Virus record (IMG/VR): IMGVR_UViG_3300042691_004196
Coordinates: 1-23,909 of that record
Length of the DNA stretch: 23,909 bases
DNA from: a virus
Strand: one strand, 5' to 3'
Shown here piece after piece: positions 6,833 through 13,407 of this stretch. The notes below the pieces were generated by a model. It was given only the letters and a program-made list of their open reading frames with translations, did no database searches and had not been told where the DNA came from. Every line of letters starts with the position of its first letter. Positions within the stretch are counted from its first letter, which is position 1. The translations under genes and the position numbers were made by a program.

Positions 6833-7032
6833 AACAAGCAAAAGCCTTTCCAAAGTCCTATAACGGCACTGACGGCATGACCCTGCGCGACTACTTTGCG
6901 GCCGCAACGCTGCAAGGCATTCTTGCGGGCAGCGGCGATGAAGAGGGCCTTGTCCAATACAATGCCGACGCGCTTGCAAGACAAGTCTATTTTATGGCCG
7001 ACGCCATGCTGAAGGCACGCGGACATGACTGA
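6829..7032 (+). CDS. conserved small phage protein (GMTLRDYFAA type)
   Basis: 67 aa. The core GMTLRDYFAAATLQGILAG is a recurring motif of short phage proteins encoded in replication regions; none has a function I can name. It is predicted to be mostly alpha-helical, with no transmembrane segment and no cysteines. It starts inside the stop of the Sak4-like gene (ATGA at 6829-6832) and overlaps the next gene by 8 bp, so it is translated as part of the recombination operon and may be an accessory to it. The N-terminal KQAKAFPKSYN stretch is basic. Gene reality is well supported by the overlaps; function unknown. Confidence 0.8.
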   Translation: MKQAKAFPKSYNGTDGMTLRDYFAAATLQGILAGSGDEEGLVQYNADALARQVYFMADAMLKARGHD

Positions 7033-7411
7033 GATCGACTATCTCTCCACCGACTGGCTGCGCTGGAAGGCGCAGGAAGAGGAGGCGGTCACCGAGCGCC
7101 GCAAGATCGAAGACCAGATCGTTAAGATTCTTAAGTTGCCCGAGGCATTTGAATCGACCGAGACTGTCGAGCCGCTTGGCATGGTGGTCAAGATCGCTGG
7201 ACGCATTGACCGCAAGGTTGACAGCGTCAAGTTGCAGGAGCTTGCCCTCGAGGCTGGCCTCTCTGATCACCTCCCGAATCTCTTCCGCTGGAAACCAGAG
7301 ATCAATATGTCGGTCTGGAAAGCTGCCGACGAATCAATCACGCGGCCTTTGGCTGGTGCAATCACGGTTAAACCCGGCCGTCCCTCTTTCAAAATTACCT
7401 TCAAGGAATAA
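7025..7411 (+). CDS. hypothetical protein in recombination operon
   Basis: 128 aa. The N-terminal third is a charged helix (WLRWKAQEEEAVTERRKIEDQIVKIL), which could be a coiled coil. Then come alternating strands around VEPLGMVVKIAGRIDRKVD and a C-terminal GRPSFKITFKE. The shape, a helical hairpin followed by a small beta domain, recalls small phage accessory proteins next to YqaJ-type exonucleases and DUF669 genes, but I do not recognise a named family with certainty. It overlaps the previous gene by 8 bp and is followed three bases later by the DUF669 gene, so it sits inside the Sak4/SSB/exonuclease block and probably helps DNA recombination. That role is by context only. Confidence 0.78.
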   Translation: MTEIDYLSTDWLRWKAQEEEAVTERRKIEDQIVKILKLPEAFESTETVEPLGMVVKIAGRIDRKVDSVKLQELALEAGLSDHLPNLFRWKPEINMSVWKAADESITRPLAGAITVKPGRPSFKITFKE

Positions 7412-7414
7412 ATC

Positions 7415-7900
7415 ATGGCTTTTCTCTCCGAATCTTTTGACATCAACGAGATGCCTGCGGCAAAAAGCGGCAGCTTTGAACCCCTGCCCGCTGGCTGGTA
7501 CACCGCCACCATCACGCAGGCAGAACTCAAAGACACCAAGGCAGGCACGGGTCAGTACATCAAACTGCGCTACGACATCACCGGCCCCAGCCACCAAGGG
7601 CGCATCGTGTTTGGCAACCTCAACATCAAGAACCCCAACCCGAAGGCTGAGGAGATTGGCCGCGCTGACCTGGGCGAGATCATGCGAGCAATTGGGCTGG
7701 GCAAGGTGACCGACACCGACCAGCTCATCGGCGGTCAGTTAGGCATCAAGCTGGCGATCAAAGAGGATGCTCAGTACGGTGCGAGCAACGAGGTCAAGGG
7801 CTACAAGTCGCTCGGCGGCAGCGTAGCGCCTAGCGCCACACCCGCAACCCCAGCACCCGCCGCAGCCAAGAGCGCTGCGCCGCCTTGGGCTAAGAAGTAA
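7415..7900 (+). CDS. DUF669 protein, single-stranded DNA-binding candidate
   Basis: 161 aa. Residues 20-70 (LPAGWYTATITQAELKDTKAG, then QYIKLRYDITGPSHQGRIVF and NLNIKNPNP) are the DUF669 signature. DUF669 proteins are OB-like, usually stand beside recombinases, and are treated as phage SSBs. The last 30 residues are a proline/alanine-rich linker ending in APPWAKK, a flexible tail that ends unlike the acidic DDDIPF tip of bacterial SSBs. It lies two genes after the Sak4-like ATPase, whose annealing activity in the family needs an SSB. A stem-loop follows the stop codon immediately. Family assignment is firm; ssDNA binding is inferred from family and context. Confidence 0.86.
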   Translation: MAFLSESFDINEMPAAKSGSFEPLPAGWYTATITQAELKDTKAGTGQYIKLRYDITGPSHQGRIVFGNLNIKNPNPKAEEIGRADLGEIMRAIGLGKVTDTDQLIGGQLGIKLAIKEDAQYGASNEVKGYKSLGGSVAPSATPATPAPAAAKSAAPPWAKK

Positions 7901-7932
7901 AAAAAAGCCCCGCACTTTTTACGGTGCGGGGC
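7899..7932 (-). terminator. minus-strand terminator-like stem-loop after the DUF669 gene
   Basis: GCCCCGCAC (7907-7915) and GTGCGGGGC (7924-7932) form a 9-bp perfect stem with an 8-base loop. Eight A's (7899-7906) precede it on the plus strand. On the minus strand this is a textbook intrinsic terminator (stem then T8), yet the genes here run the other way. For rightward transcription there is no T tract, so it can at most pause polymerase or protect the upstream mRNA's 3' end. Confidence 0.65.
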
Positions 7933-7961
7933 ATTCAACAACTTAAACGGAATGGACAACT

Positions 7962-8984
7962 ATGAAACTGCCCGAATCGGATCATAGCATTTCTGCGCTG
8001 ATTGACAAGCACCACGAAGGCAAAAGCGAAGCGCCAAGGGCGCATTTAGGGGCCAGCACGCTGGGCCACCCCTGTGACCGCTGGCTGTGGCTGTCGTTTC
8101 GCTGGGCGGTGCAGCCCAAGTTCTCAGGCCGAATCCTGCGCCTGTTCCGTCGGGGACAGAACGAGGAAACCACCATCATCAGCGATCTTCGCGCCATTGG
8201 GTGCGACGTTCGCAAGGTATCAGCACAGCACCGGGTGGATTTTGGAAGCCACGTTTCTGGATCGCTGGACGCCATCATCGACAAGGGTGTGCCAGAAGCG
8301 CCCAAGGCAAAACACGTTGCCGAGTTCAAGACGCACAGCAAGAAGAGTTTTGATGCGCTGGTGAAAGACGGCGTAGAGAAGTCCAAGCCCGAGCACTACG
8401 TCCAGATGCAAGTCTACATGCACGGCACTGGCATTGATCGGGCGCTGTATGTGGCGGTCTGTAAAGACGATGACAGGATGCACACCGAGCGGGTGAAGTA
8501 CGACAAAGAAGTGGCTGATAAGGCGATTCGCCGAGGCCACTACATCACGCTGTCAGACAGGATACCGCCGCCGATCAGCACCGATGCGAGTTGGTATCAG
8601 TGCAAGTTCTGTGACGCCCATGATTTCTGTCATGGGGAAAAGACCACCAAGCATGCCAACTGTCGCACCTGCGCTCATGCAACGCCATTGTCAGACAGCA
8701 CTTGGCACTGCGCTCGCTGGGACGATGTGATCCCGGTAGAGGCCCAGCAAGCCGGGTGCGAGAGCCATGTGCTGCATCCTGATCTGGTGCCGTGGCAGCG
8801 CAAGGATGGGCCGAACGAATGGACTGCGATCTACATGATCGACGGCAAGGAGGTGGCTAATGGCCAGCCAGCCAATGGCGTGTTTGGCAGCAAGGAGATC
8901 CTCGCCAACCCTAGCGAGTGCGCTGATCCTGGTGAGCAACTTTCCAAGTTGCGGGAAGAGTTCAATGGAAGGATTGTGGGGTAA
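7962..8984 (+). CDS. Cas4/RecB-like PD-(D/E)XK nuclease with Fe-S cysteines
   Basis: 340 aa. The nuclease core has D103 (GSLDAII), E121-x-K123 (VAEFKTH) and the Q-x3-Y motif (Q148, Y152). C38 (GHPCDR) together with C214-x2-C217-x5-C223 has the spacing of the [4Fe-4S] cluster in Cas4 and AddB nucleases. A second cysteine set, C234, C237, C250 and C266, follows and could bind zinc. Such phage exonucleases resect DNA ends to give single strands for a Sak4-type annealing protein. The stop overlaps by one base (TAATG) an ATG that opens a helicase remnant. The SD is weak. Confident as a PD-(D/E)XK nuclease; the cluster and the direction of digestion are inferred from motifs. Confidence 0.9.
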   Translation: MKLPESDHSISALIDKHHEGKSEAPRAHLGASTLGHPCDRWLWLSFRWAVQPKFSGRILRLFRRGQNEETTIISDLRAIGCDVRKVSAQHRVDFGSHVSGSLDAIIDKGVPEAPKAKHVAEFKTHSKKSFDALVKDGVEKSKPEHYVQMQVYMHGTGIDRALYVAVCKDDDRMHTERVKYDKEVADKAIRRGHYITLSDRIPPPISTDASWYQCKFCDAHDFCHGEKTTKHANCRTCAHATPLSDSTWHCARWDDVIPVEAQQAGCESHVLHPDLVPWQRKDGPNEWTAIYMIDGKEVANGQPANGVFGSKEILANPSECADPGEQLSKLREEFNGRIVG

Positions 8985-9052
8985 TGCTGCGTGACTACCA
9001 ACAACGCACCATAGACCAGCTCTATGCGCTACAATACAAATATTCTTACTAA
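8984..9052 (+). pseudogene. remnant of an older helicase N-terminus (15 codons plus run-on)
   Basis: An ATG overlapping the nuclease stop (TAATG) opens a 22-codon frame. Its first 15 residues, MLRDYQQRTIDQLYA, align without gaps with the start of the intact SF2 helicase (LREYQSRALSMLYA, residues 6-19), 8 of 14 identical with D/E and I/L among the rest. After Ala15 (about 9028) the similarity stops and the frame runs into AT-rich sequence ending at TAA 9050-9052. The simplest reading is the severed 5' end of a former helicase gene, cut where the HNH gene now begins. A short regulatory ORF is the less likely alternative. Confidence 0.75.
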
Positions 9053-9069
9053 GCAAGGATATTTACATC

Positions 9070-9744
9070 ATGGGCAAGCCAGTAATCAACATGATTGGAT
9101 TTAAGTCCAACCGATGGACTGTCGTATCTGAAACAGCAAAACCAGTCAATGCAAAACAAACTGGGAAGTTCTGGAATTGCATTTGTGAATGCGGAACTGA
9201 AAAAGTAGTTTATGGCGAAACGATTAGAAGTGGAACCAGTAAGTCTTGTGGATGTTTGAAGGTTGAGAAAAGCACAATTGCAATGAAGGCAATGCGATTG
9301 CGTCAGTCTGGATCTTTGCGTGATCGATTTTTTTCTAGATTCGTCAAACTTGATAGCGGCTGTTGGCAGTGGAGGGCACACACAGACAAAGACGGGTATG
9401 GCGTATTGCCTGGTGATCGTCAAAACACAAGAGCGCATCGACTCTCTTACGAAATTCACCGAGGTGCCATTCCTGATGATCTTATTGTTTGCCACCATTG
9501 CGACAACCCAAGTTGTGTCAACCCAGATCATTTATTTGTTGGCACACAAAAAGACAATGCACAAGACGCGCTGAAAAAAAGACGCCATTACGTTGGAGAA
9601 AAAAATGGGCGGTCTAAGTTGACTGAAGAAAACGTCAAAGAGATATTGGCCTCCAACCTAAATGGCCAGCAATTGGCAAACAAGTTTAGCGTCACTAGAT
9701 CAACAATCAACAATGTCAGGAAAGGCGTCTCGTGGCAAAAATAG
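9070..9744 (+). CDS. HNH homing-type endonuclease
   Basis: 224 aa. Residues 35-64 hold a zinc-binding-like module (WNCICECG then SKSCGCLK). The HNH nuclease core runs from RAHRLSYEIH (H123) through VCHHCDNPSCVNPDHLFVG (C141, H142, H143, C144, C149, N151, H154). Residues 180-224 are a helix-turn-helix of the kind used by homing enzymes for site recognition (EENVKEIL, then QQLANKFSVTRSTINNV). CAAGGAT gives an SD, and TACAAT at 9030-9035 could be its own -10. Sampled lines are AT-rich (25 of 60 G+C at both 9121-9180 and 9661-9720), unlike the upstream nuclease. It stands between a helicase remnant and an intact helicase, as expected of a mobile endonuclease gene. Its 3' end overlaps the helicase start by 13 bp. 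Confidence 0.93.
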   Translation: MGKPVINMIGFKSNRWTVVSETAKPVNAKQTGKFWNCICECGTEKVVYGETIRSGTSKSCGCLKVEKSTIAMKAMRLRQSGSLRDRFFSRFVKLDSGCWQWRAHTDKDGYGVLPGDRQNTRAHRLSYEIHRGAIPDDLIVCHHCDNPSCVNPDHLFVGTQKDNAQDALKKRRHYVGEKNGRSKLTEENVKEILASNLNGQQLANKFSVTRSTINNVRKGVSWQK

Positions 9745-11363
9745 AACTGAGAGAGTATCAGTCTCGCGCCCTCTCAATGCTCTACGCATGGTTTGAAAAG
9801 AACACAACGGGCCATCCTGTATTGAATATGCCCGGTGGTTCTGGCAAGTCTGTTGTGATTGCATCGCTGGCAAAAGATGCGCTGCAAAACTGGCCAGACA
9901 CACGCATCCTGATGTTGGTTCATTCTAAAGAGTTGATTCTTCAAAACGCTGACAAGCTACGCAAGCTGTGGCCTGGTGCGCCACTTGGGATCTATAGCGC
10001 TAGTGTTGGCAAGCGCGATCTGAGTGAACCGATCACATATGCAGGCATTGGATCTGTAGCTAAACGCGCCAAGGAGATCGGTCACATTGATCTTTGCATC
10101 ATTGACGAAGTTCACGCTGTATCAACTGCTGAGAGTGGCATTTACCGCAATCTAATTGCCGACCTGTTGGAGATCAACCCAGCCATGCGGATTGTTGGCT
10201 TGAGCGCCAGCCCGTACAGACTTGGGCACGGCTTGATAACTGAAGGCCAAACCGCGATCTTTTCCGAGATATTGGAGCCTGTCAGCATTGAGGAACTGGT
10301 GTTCAAAACGCATCTTGTCCCGCTGCGCTCCAAGATCACCAAGCACAAGCTAGAAACAGACGGTCTGCATAAACGCCAGGGTGAATATATTGCCTCTGAG
10401 ATGGAGGCAAAGTTCAATACCGATGATCACAACAGCGCTGTTGTTCAAGAAATCATTGAGAAGGCAGGCAACAGAAATCATTGGCTGATCTTTTGCTCTG
10501 GTGTTGCTCACTCTGAGGCTGTAGCCGAGTGCTTTCGCTCGGCTGGCATTGCTGCCGAATCTTTAGATGCAACACATAGCAAGCCCGAGCGCGAACGCAA
10601 GCTGGCCGATTTTGAGTCTGGAAAGATGCGGGCTATTTGCTCGGTTGGAATTTTGACCACTGGCTACGATTTTCCTGCGCTAGATTGCATTGCATTTTTG
10701 CGATCCACCATGTCGCCGGGGCTATATCTTCAAATGGCTGTGCGCGGTATGAGACCGCACCCTGGAAAGGCAGACTGTCTGGTGCTGGACTTCGCTGGCG
10801 TGGTGGAGATGCACGGCCCGATCACTGCCGTTCAGCCCCCTAAGAAGGGCGGCGACGGAGATGGCGAAGCGCCTGTCAAGGTCTGTGATAACTGCGACGA
10901 ACTGTGCCCCATCTCAGCGCTCGTTTGCCCAGCCTGTGGGCATCCTTTTCCAGAGCGCGAGGAAAAGAAACTCAAGCTGCACAACGATGACATCATGGGC
11001 ATGGCGGGCAAGGATTTTGAGGTCACCAGTTGGAGCTGGCGCAGGCACATCAGCAAGGCCAGCGGCAACCTCATGCTGGCCTGCACCTACTACGGGAGCC
11101 TGTCGGACAAGCCGATCACCGAGTACCTGCCGGTGCTAAACGATGGTTATGCTGGTCAGATGGCACTGCAAAAGCTGGTGGCCATTGCGGAAAAAGGCGG
11201 GGCTGATCTGTCTAGGATCAACATTCTGGACGGTAGTGAGGCGCTCGATTACATCGTCATCCAGATGGGCAAGGCGAAATATCCGAACTCCATTGAGTAC
11301 CGCATGGATGGCAAGTTTTTCAAAGTCGTAAGGAGAACGTGGGATGAGACACCAAGAACCTGA
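9732..11363 (+). CDS. DEAD/DEAH-box SF2 helicase with C-terminal zinc finger
   Basis: 543 aa, starting at a GTG inside the HNH gene. Motifs: PGGSGKS (34-40, Walker A), DEVH (125-128), SAS (158-160), and QMAVRGMRPHPGK (334-346, motif VI with arginine finger). A zinc-binding C385-x2-C388-x3-C392 and C399-x2-C402 cluster follows. Helicases of this type in phage replication blocks unwind DNA for recombination-dependent replication, here beside Sak4 and a Cas4-like nuclease. Base composition changes inside the gene: 24 of 60 G+C at 10441-10500 but 40 of 60 at 10801-10860, so it may be a mosaic of two alleles. It overlaps the next gene by 20 bp. Confidence 0.93.
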   Translation: MAKIELREYQSRALSMLYAWFEKNTTGHPVLNMPGGSGKSVVIASLAKDALQNWPDTRILMLVHSKELILQNADKLRKLWPGAPLGIYSASVGKRDLSEPITYAGIGSVAKRAKEIGHIDLCIIDEVHAVSTAESGIYRNLIADLLEINPAMRIVGLSASPYRLGHGLITEGQTAIFSEILEPVSIEELVFKTHLVPLRSKITKHKLETDGLHKRQGEYIASEMEAKFNTDDHNSAVVQEIIEKAGNRNHWLIFCSGVAHSEAVAECFRSAGIAAESLDATHSKPERERKLADFESGKMRAICSVGILTTGYDFPALDCIAFLRSTMSPGLYLQMAVRGMRPHPGKADCLVLDFAGVVEMHGPITAVQPPKKGGDGDGEAPVKVCDNCDELCPISALVCPACGHPFPEREEKKLKLHNDDIMGMAGKDFEVTSWSWRRHISKASGNLMLACTYYGSLSDKPITEYLPVLNDGYAGQMALQKLVAIAEKGGADLSRINILDGSEALDYIVIQMGKAKYPNSIEYRMDGKFFKVVRRTWDETPRT

Positions 11364-11535
11364 AACAGTCACGATTTACAGGGAGCGAATCAAGACCGCC
11401 CCACCCAGGTGCTGCCACACCTGCGAGCACTACGGCACCGATGGCCTGTGCATTGAGTTTTGGATGCAGCCGCCCGAGGACTTCGCCTCCACGGTGGACG
11501 GTTGCAACAAGTGGCAGCAGGAGGTGCCTTTTTGA
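11344..11535 (+). CDS. small cysteine-rich protein
   Basis: 63 aa with cysteines at 23, 24, 27, 36 and 54 (RCCHTCEHYGTDGLC, then DGCNKW). This is a probable zinc-binding knuckle shared with many small phage proteins of unknown role. AAGGAG lies eight bases before the ATG. It starts 20 bp inside the helicase gene and ends in a TTGA overlap with the VRR-NUC gene, so it sits between a helicase and a nuclease and may be translated in concert with them. No transmembrane segment or signal peptide. I cannot give a function. Confidence 0.8.
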   Translation: MRHQEPETVTIYRERIKTAPPRCCHTCEHYGTDGLCIEFWMQPPEDFASTVDGCNKWQQEVPF

Positions 11536-11912
11536 AAGAGACTTTCCCAAGCGAGCATTTTGAGCAGCGCGAGCTGGTGCGCTGGTTTCGCCAGACTTTC
11601 AAAGGCGTCCGCATCTTTGCAATCCCTAACGGAGGACTTAGGAGCCTCTCTGCTGCGGCGAAACTCAAGGCTGAAGGGGTAAGTAGCGGTGTGCCCGATC
11701 TGTGCGTCCCAGCGTGGCGCTTGTGGATTGAGATGAAGCGGGTCAAAGGCGGCACTCTCAGCGCCGAGCAGAAGGACTGGATCGAATATCTAGAAGGTGT
11801 GAATTACTGGTGTATAGTTGGAAAAGGTGAGGAGGACGCCCGAACAAAGATCCTCGCTTTTAAGGAAGAACATGACAAAAGATCGCTGGATGACCATTCG
11901 CCTACCGGCTGA
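11532..11912 (+). CDS. VRR-NUC domain nuclease
   Basis: 126 aa. Motifs of the VRR-NUC family of PD-(D/E)XK nucleases are in order: a helix with ExR near the N-terminus (FEQRELVRWFR), IPNGG (31-35), GVPD (53-56, catalytic D), IEMK (66-69, catalytic E and K) and a glutamine (Q80). The protein is a stand-alone domain, as in many phages, where it is thought to cut branched or flapped DNA such as recombination intermediates. The start is a TTG at 11532 sharing TTGA with the stop of the upstream gene. AGGAGGTG at 11517-11524 is seven bases ahead and decides this start over an in-frame ATG at 11460, which lies deep inside the upstream gene. Confidence 0.88.
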   Translation: MKETFPSEHFEQRELVRWFRQTFKGVRIFAIPNGGLRSLSAAAKLKAEGVSSGVPDLCVPAWRLWIEMKRVKGGTLSAEQKDWIEYLEGVNYWCIVGKGEEDARTKILAFKEEHDKRSLDDHSPTG

Positions 11913-12021
11913 CGTAGAAGCAGCTCTGCGCCAGCAGGCCCGAGACAACACTCGCACGCTGGCGGCGCAGGTGCTGCACTACATCAAGCTGTCGCTGGCG
12001 AAAGAAAAAAGCAAAACCTAG
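11872..12021 (+). CDS. Arc-type ribbon-helix-helix protein
   Basis: 49 aa. WMTIRLPADVEAALRQQARDN supplies the beta strand and first helix, and TRTLAAQVLHYIKLSLAKEK the second helix, of an Arc/MetJ-type ribbon-helix-helix DNA-binding domain. AAGGAAG precedes the ATG at 11872, so this start is preferred over an in-frame ATG at 11818. It overlaps the VRR-NUC gene by 41 bp in another frame. Such proteins are small phage repressors acting as dimers. It could control this operon or a late promoter; no matching operator was identified. A 76-bp gap follows, the largest break in this stretch. Confidence 0.8.
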   Translation: MTKDRWMTIRLPADVEAALRQQARDNTRTLAAQVLHYIKLSLAKEKSKT

Positions 12022-12097
12022 GGTTTGTCCCTACTTGCGGTTGTGTGGAATTGTGGGAAGATACATTCATCAACAACAATTTCTTAGGAGCTTCCCC

Positions 12098-12277
12098 GTG
12101 TTCTCTACCAACCAAATCGTTCGCGGCCATAAAGCTGGTGTCTTCGTGATTCTTTCCTTTCGTGTCGGTGCCGACGGCGAGCGTTGGGCGAACCTCAAAG
12201 AGGTCAACCCTCTGACGATGAAAACCTATTGCGGCGGTCTGTCGCTTCCTGAGTCTTCCCTGCGCCCATACGCTTAA
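12098..12277 (+). CDS. hypothetical 59-aa protein
   Basis: A GTG at 12098 with AGGAG eight bases upstream opens a 59-aa protein. The frame extends to an ATG at 12035, but there is no SD there. The sequence (QIVRGHKAGVFVILSFRVGADGERWANLKEV) looks like a small beta-rich, soluble protein. The C-terminus PESSLRPYA is unstructured-looking. I do not recognise a family. It is set apart from its neighbours by gaps of 76 bp before and 36 bp after, so it may have its own promoter, but none is clear. Gene reality rests on SD and frame only. Confidence 0.6.
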   Translation: MFSTNQIVRGHKAGVFVILSFRVGADGERWANLKEVNPLTMKTYCGGLSLPESSLRPYA

Positions 12278-12313
12278 CTAAACGGCCCTCGGGCCTTCAA
12301 CCAGGAGACCAAA

Positions 12314-12487
12314 ATGCAAACTGAAAAGCGCTTCCCTCGCACCCTAGAAGAAGCCTTCGGCCCCGGCCACCGAGGCGGCATCTACGAATCCTGCCCCGAC
12401 TTGGACTTCATAGACAAGATCCTCGTCGGCGTGTGCGGCGTGATCCTGATCGGCCTTTTGATCGCTATCTGCTCCGGGGTGATCTGA
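12314..12487 (+). CDS. small membrane protein
   Basis: 57 aa. The N-terminal half is soluble (KRFPRTLEEAFGPGHRGGIYE) and the C-terminal half is one hydrophobic segment (KILVGVCGVILIGLLIAICSG, residues about 35-55), so it is probably a single-pass inner-membrane protein. AGGAG sits six bases before the ATG. The stop shares a TGATG with the next start. Similar small phage proteins with an 'LEEAFGPG' start are known to me only as hypothetical. It opens the run of very small overlapping genes up to 14285. Role unknown; it may alter the host envelope. Confidence 0.75.
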   Translation: MQTEKRFPRTLEEAFGPGHRGGIYESCPDLDFIDKILVGVCGVILIGLLIAICSGVI

Positions 12488-12723
12488 TGCACGACAAGCT
12501 CAACACCGAGATCGATAAGATCGTCGCGGAGATGTCACCGCCAGTGAACTCCATTGGGATGCTCGCCACAGATGATGTGGCGAAGATCGTGCGCCAAGCG
12601 GCTACCCGTGGGGCAATAGCTGGCTGGGTGGCTGGCGAGCGCACAGCACGCGCCTATTGGGGCAAAGAGATGGACAAACTGCGCGAGATGATCAAAGATT
12701 TGCAGACGGAGTTGGTCAAGTGA
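12487..12723 (+). CDS. hypothetical alpha-helical protein
   Basis: 78 aa from the ATG in TGATG at 12485-12489. The one-base overlap with the stop of the small membrane protein marks coupled translation and decides this start over an in-frame ATG at 12433. It is mostly helical and charged, with a glycine/alanine patch (AATRGAIAGWVAGERTARAY) and a C-terminal coiled-coil-like helix (KEMDKLREMIKDLQTELVK). No cysteines, no signal peptide. The next gene starts in its stop codon (GTGA). I do not recognise it. Confidence 0.75.
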   Translation: MHDKLNTEIDKIVAEMSPPVNSIGMLATDDVAKIVRQAATRGAIAGWVAGERTARAYWGKEMDKLREMIKDLQTELVK

Positions 12724-12851
12724 GCGGCCCACACTTTGAAAGTTGGTCACACGAAAACCTTGTTAAGTTTTGTCAAGAGGCTTACGAGAAGCTCCAGCAG
12801 CAGGACGAGGAACTTCAACGCCTACGGCTGGAGAAAAATCATGTGGGATGA
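12720..12851 (+). CDS. very small hypothetical protein (43 aa)
   Basis: A GTG in a GTGA overlap with the upstream stop opens a 43-aa protein. It is one long amphipathic helix (ENLVKFCQEAYEKLQQQDEELQRLRLEKN), probably a coiled coil. The stop TGA at 12849-12851 lies 11 bp inside the next gene. It is supported only by its place in an unbroken chain of coupled starts. Partner and role unknown; a helix of this sort could zip onto its neighbour's C-terminal helix, which is speculation. Confidence 0.6.
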   Translation: MSGPHFESWSHENLVKFCQEAYEKLQQQDEELQRLRLEKNHVG

Positions 12852-12936
12852 CTTTTTGTACGACATTGTTTACTGGTGCCGATTGATTGTGGCGATTGTT
12901 CTGGTGCTGCTGCTGGTAGAGGTTTTTGGTGGGTAG
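12841..12936 (+). CDS. 31-aa single-pass membrane peptide
   Basis: MWDDFLYDIVYWCRL followed by IVAIVLVLLLVEVFGG. The short acidic N-terminus and one strongly hydrophobic helix make it a micro-protein of the inner membrane. It overlaps the upstream gene by 11 bp and the downstream GTG by 8 bp. An SD-like GGAG at 12829-12832 is eight bases before the ATG. Micro-proteins of this size in phage early regions often change host membrane functions, but nothing specific can be read from this one. Confidence 0.55.
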   Translation: MWDDFLYDIVYWCRLIVAIVLVLLLVEVFGG

Positions 12937-13183
12937 TAACGTCAGAATCAACCGCGTCCGAGAAATCCTACGCGCAACACCAGACGGCATGACTGTGACA
13001 GAGATTGTTGAGGCGGTGCAAACAGACCGCAGTCACGTTGGGAGAATTCTCAAGGCCATGCCCGACGCTTACATTGACCGGTGGGTCGTGAGCGAAGCCG
13101 GGAAACGATGGTGGCAAGCTGTCTGGTGTGTTGTTGTTCCCCCTGAAAATTGTCCTAGACCTACTACAGGAAAAAAGAAATGA
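12929..13183 (+). CDS. winged-helix DNA-binding protein
   Basis: 84 aa. NRVREILRATPDGMTVTEIVEAVQTDRSHVGRILKAM is a winged-helix HTH (helix, turn, recognition helix); the wing follows in YIDRWVV. The C-terminus is cysteine/proline-rich and basic (NCPRPTTGKKK). AGAGG six bases before the GTG at 12929 favours that start; a TTG at 12926 is also open. It overlaps the membrane micro-protein by 8 bp and shares ATGA with the next gene. A transcription regulator acting on this or the late region is likely by domain; target unknown. Confidence 0.75.
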   Translation: MGSNVRINRVREILRATPDGMTVTEIVEAVQTDRSHVGRILKAMPDAYIDRWVVSEAGKRWWQAVWCVVVPPENCPRPTTGKKK

Positions 13184-13407
13184 GCAAACTAAAAACACTG
13201 ACGATACCTGATCACCACAAAGTGCAAGCCAAGGCGTTGCTAAACGAGGCTATTGACGAGGCACCTGACACTGTGATCGTGCTGTGCTTTTGGAAAGACA
13301 AAGGCCAGTTCAAGATCAAGACCTCCACCGCCTCCGACCGCCTGATGGTGATTGGTGCGTTAGAAGAAGCAAAAAACAAATTTATTACGGATGGATATGC
13401 ATCATGA
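13180..13407 (+). CDS. hypothetical protein (75 aa)
   Basis: ATGA overlap with the upstream stop. A small alpha/beta protein: TVIVLCFWKDKGQFKIKTSTA is two strands and DRLMVIGALEEAKNKFI a helix. This two-strands-plus-helix pattern with a 'DRLxxxGALExAK' motif recurs, to my knowledge, in short phage proteins of unknown function. Nothing indicates a membrane location. The next gene starts in its stop codon (ATGA at 13404-13407). Confidence 0.75.
   Translation: MSKLKTLTIPDHHKVQAKALLNEAIDEAPDTVIVLCFWKDKGQFKIKTSTASDRLMVIGALEEAKNKFITDGYAS

Noticed and set aside
12035-12066. Possible promoter in the 76-bp gap before the 59-aa gene (TTGCGG as -35)
   Set aside because: No acceptable -10 lies at 16-18 bp; best candidates match 3 of 6 bases or have wrong spacing.
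12284-12295. GGCCC-TC-GGGCC hairpin between two small genes as a terminator
   Set aside because: Five-base-pair stem with a two-base loop and no T tract; the genes on both sides continue in the same direction.
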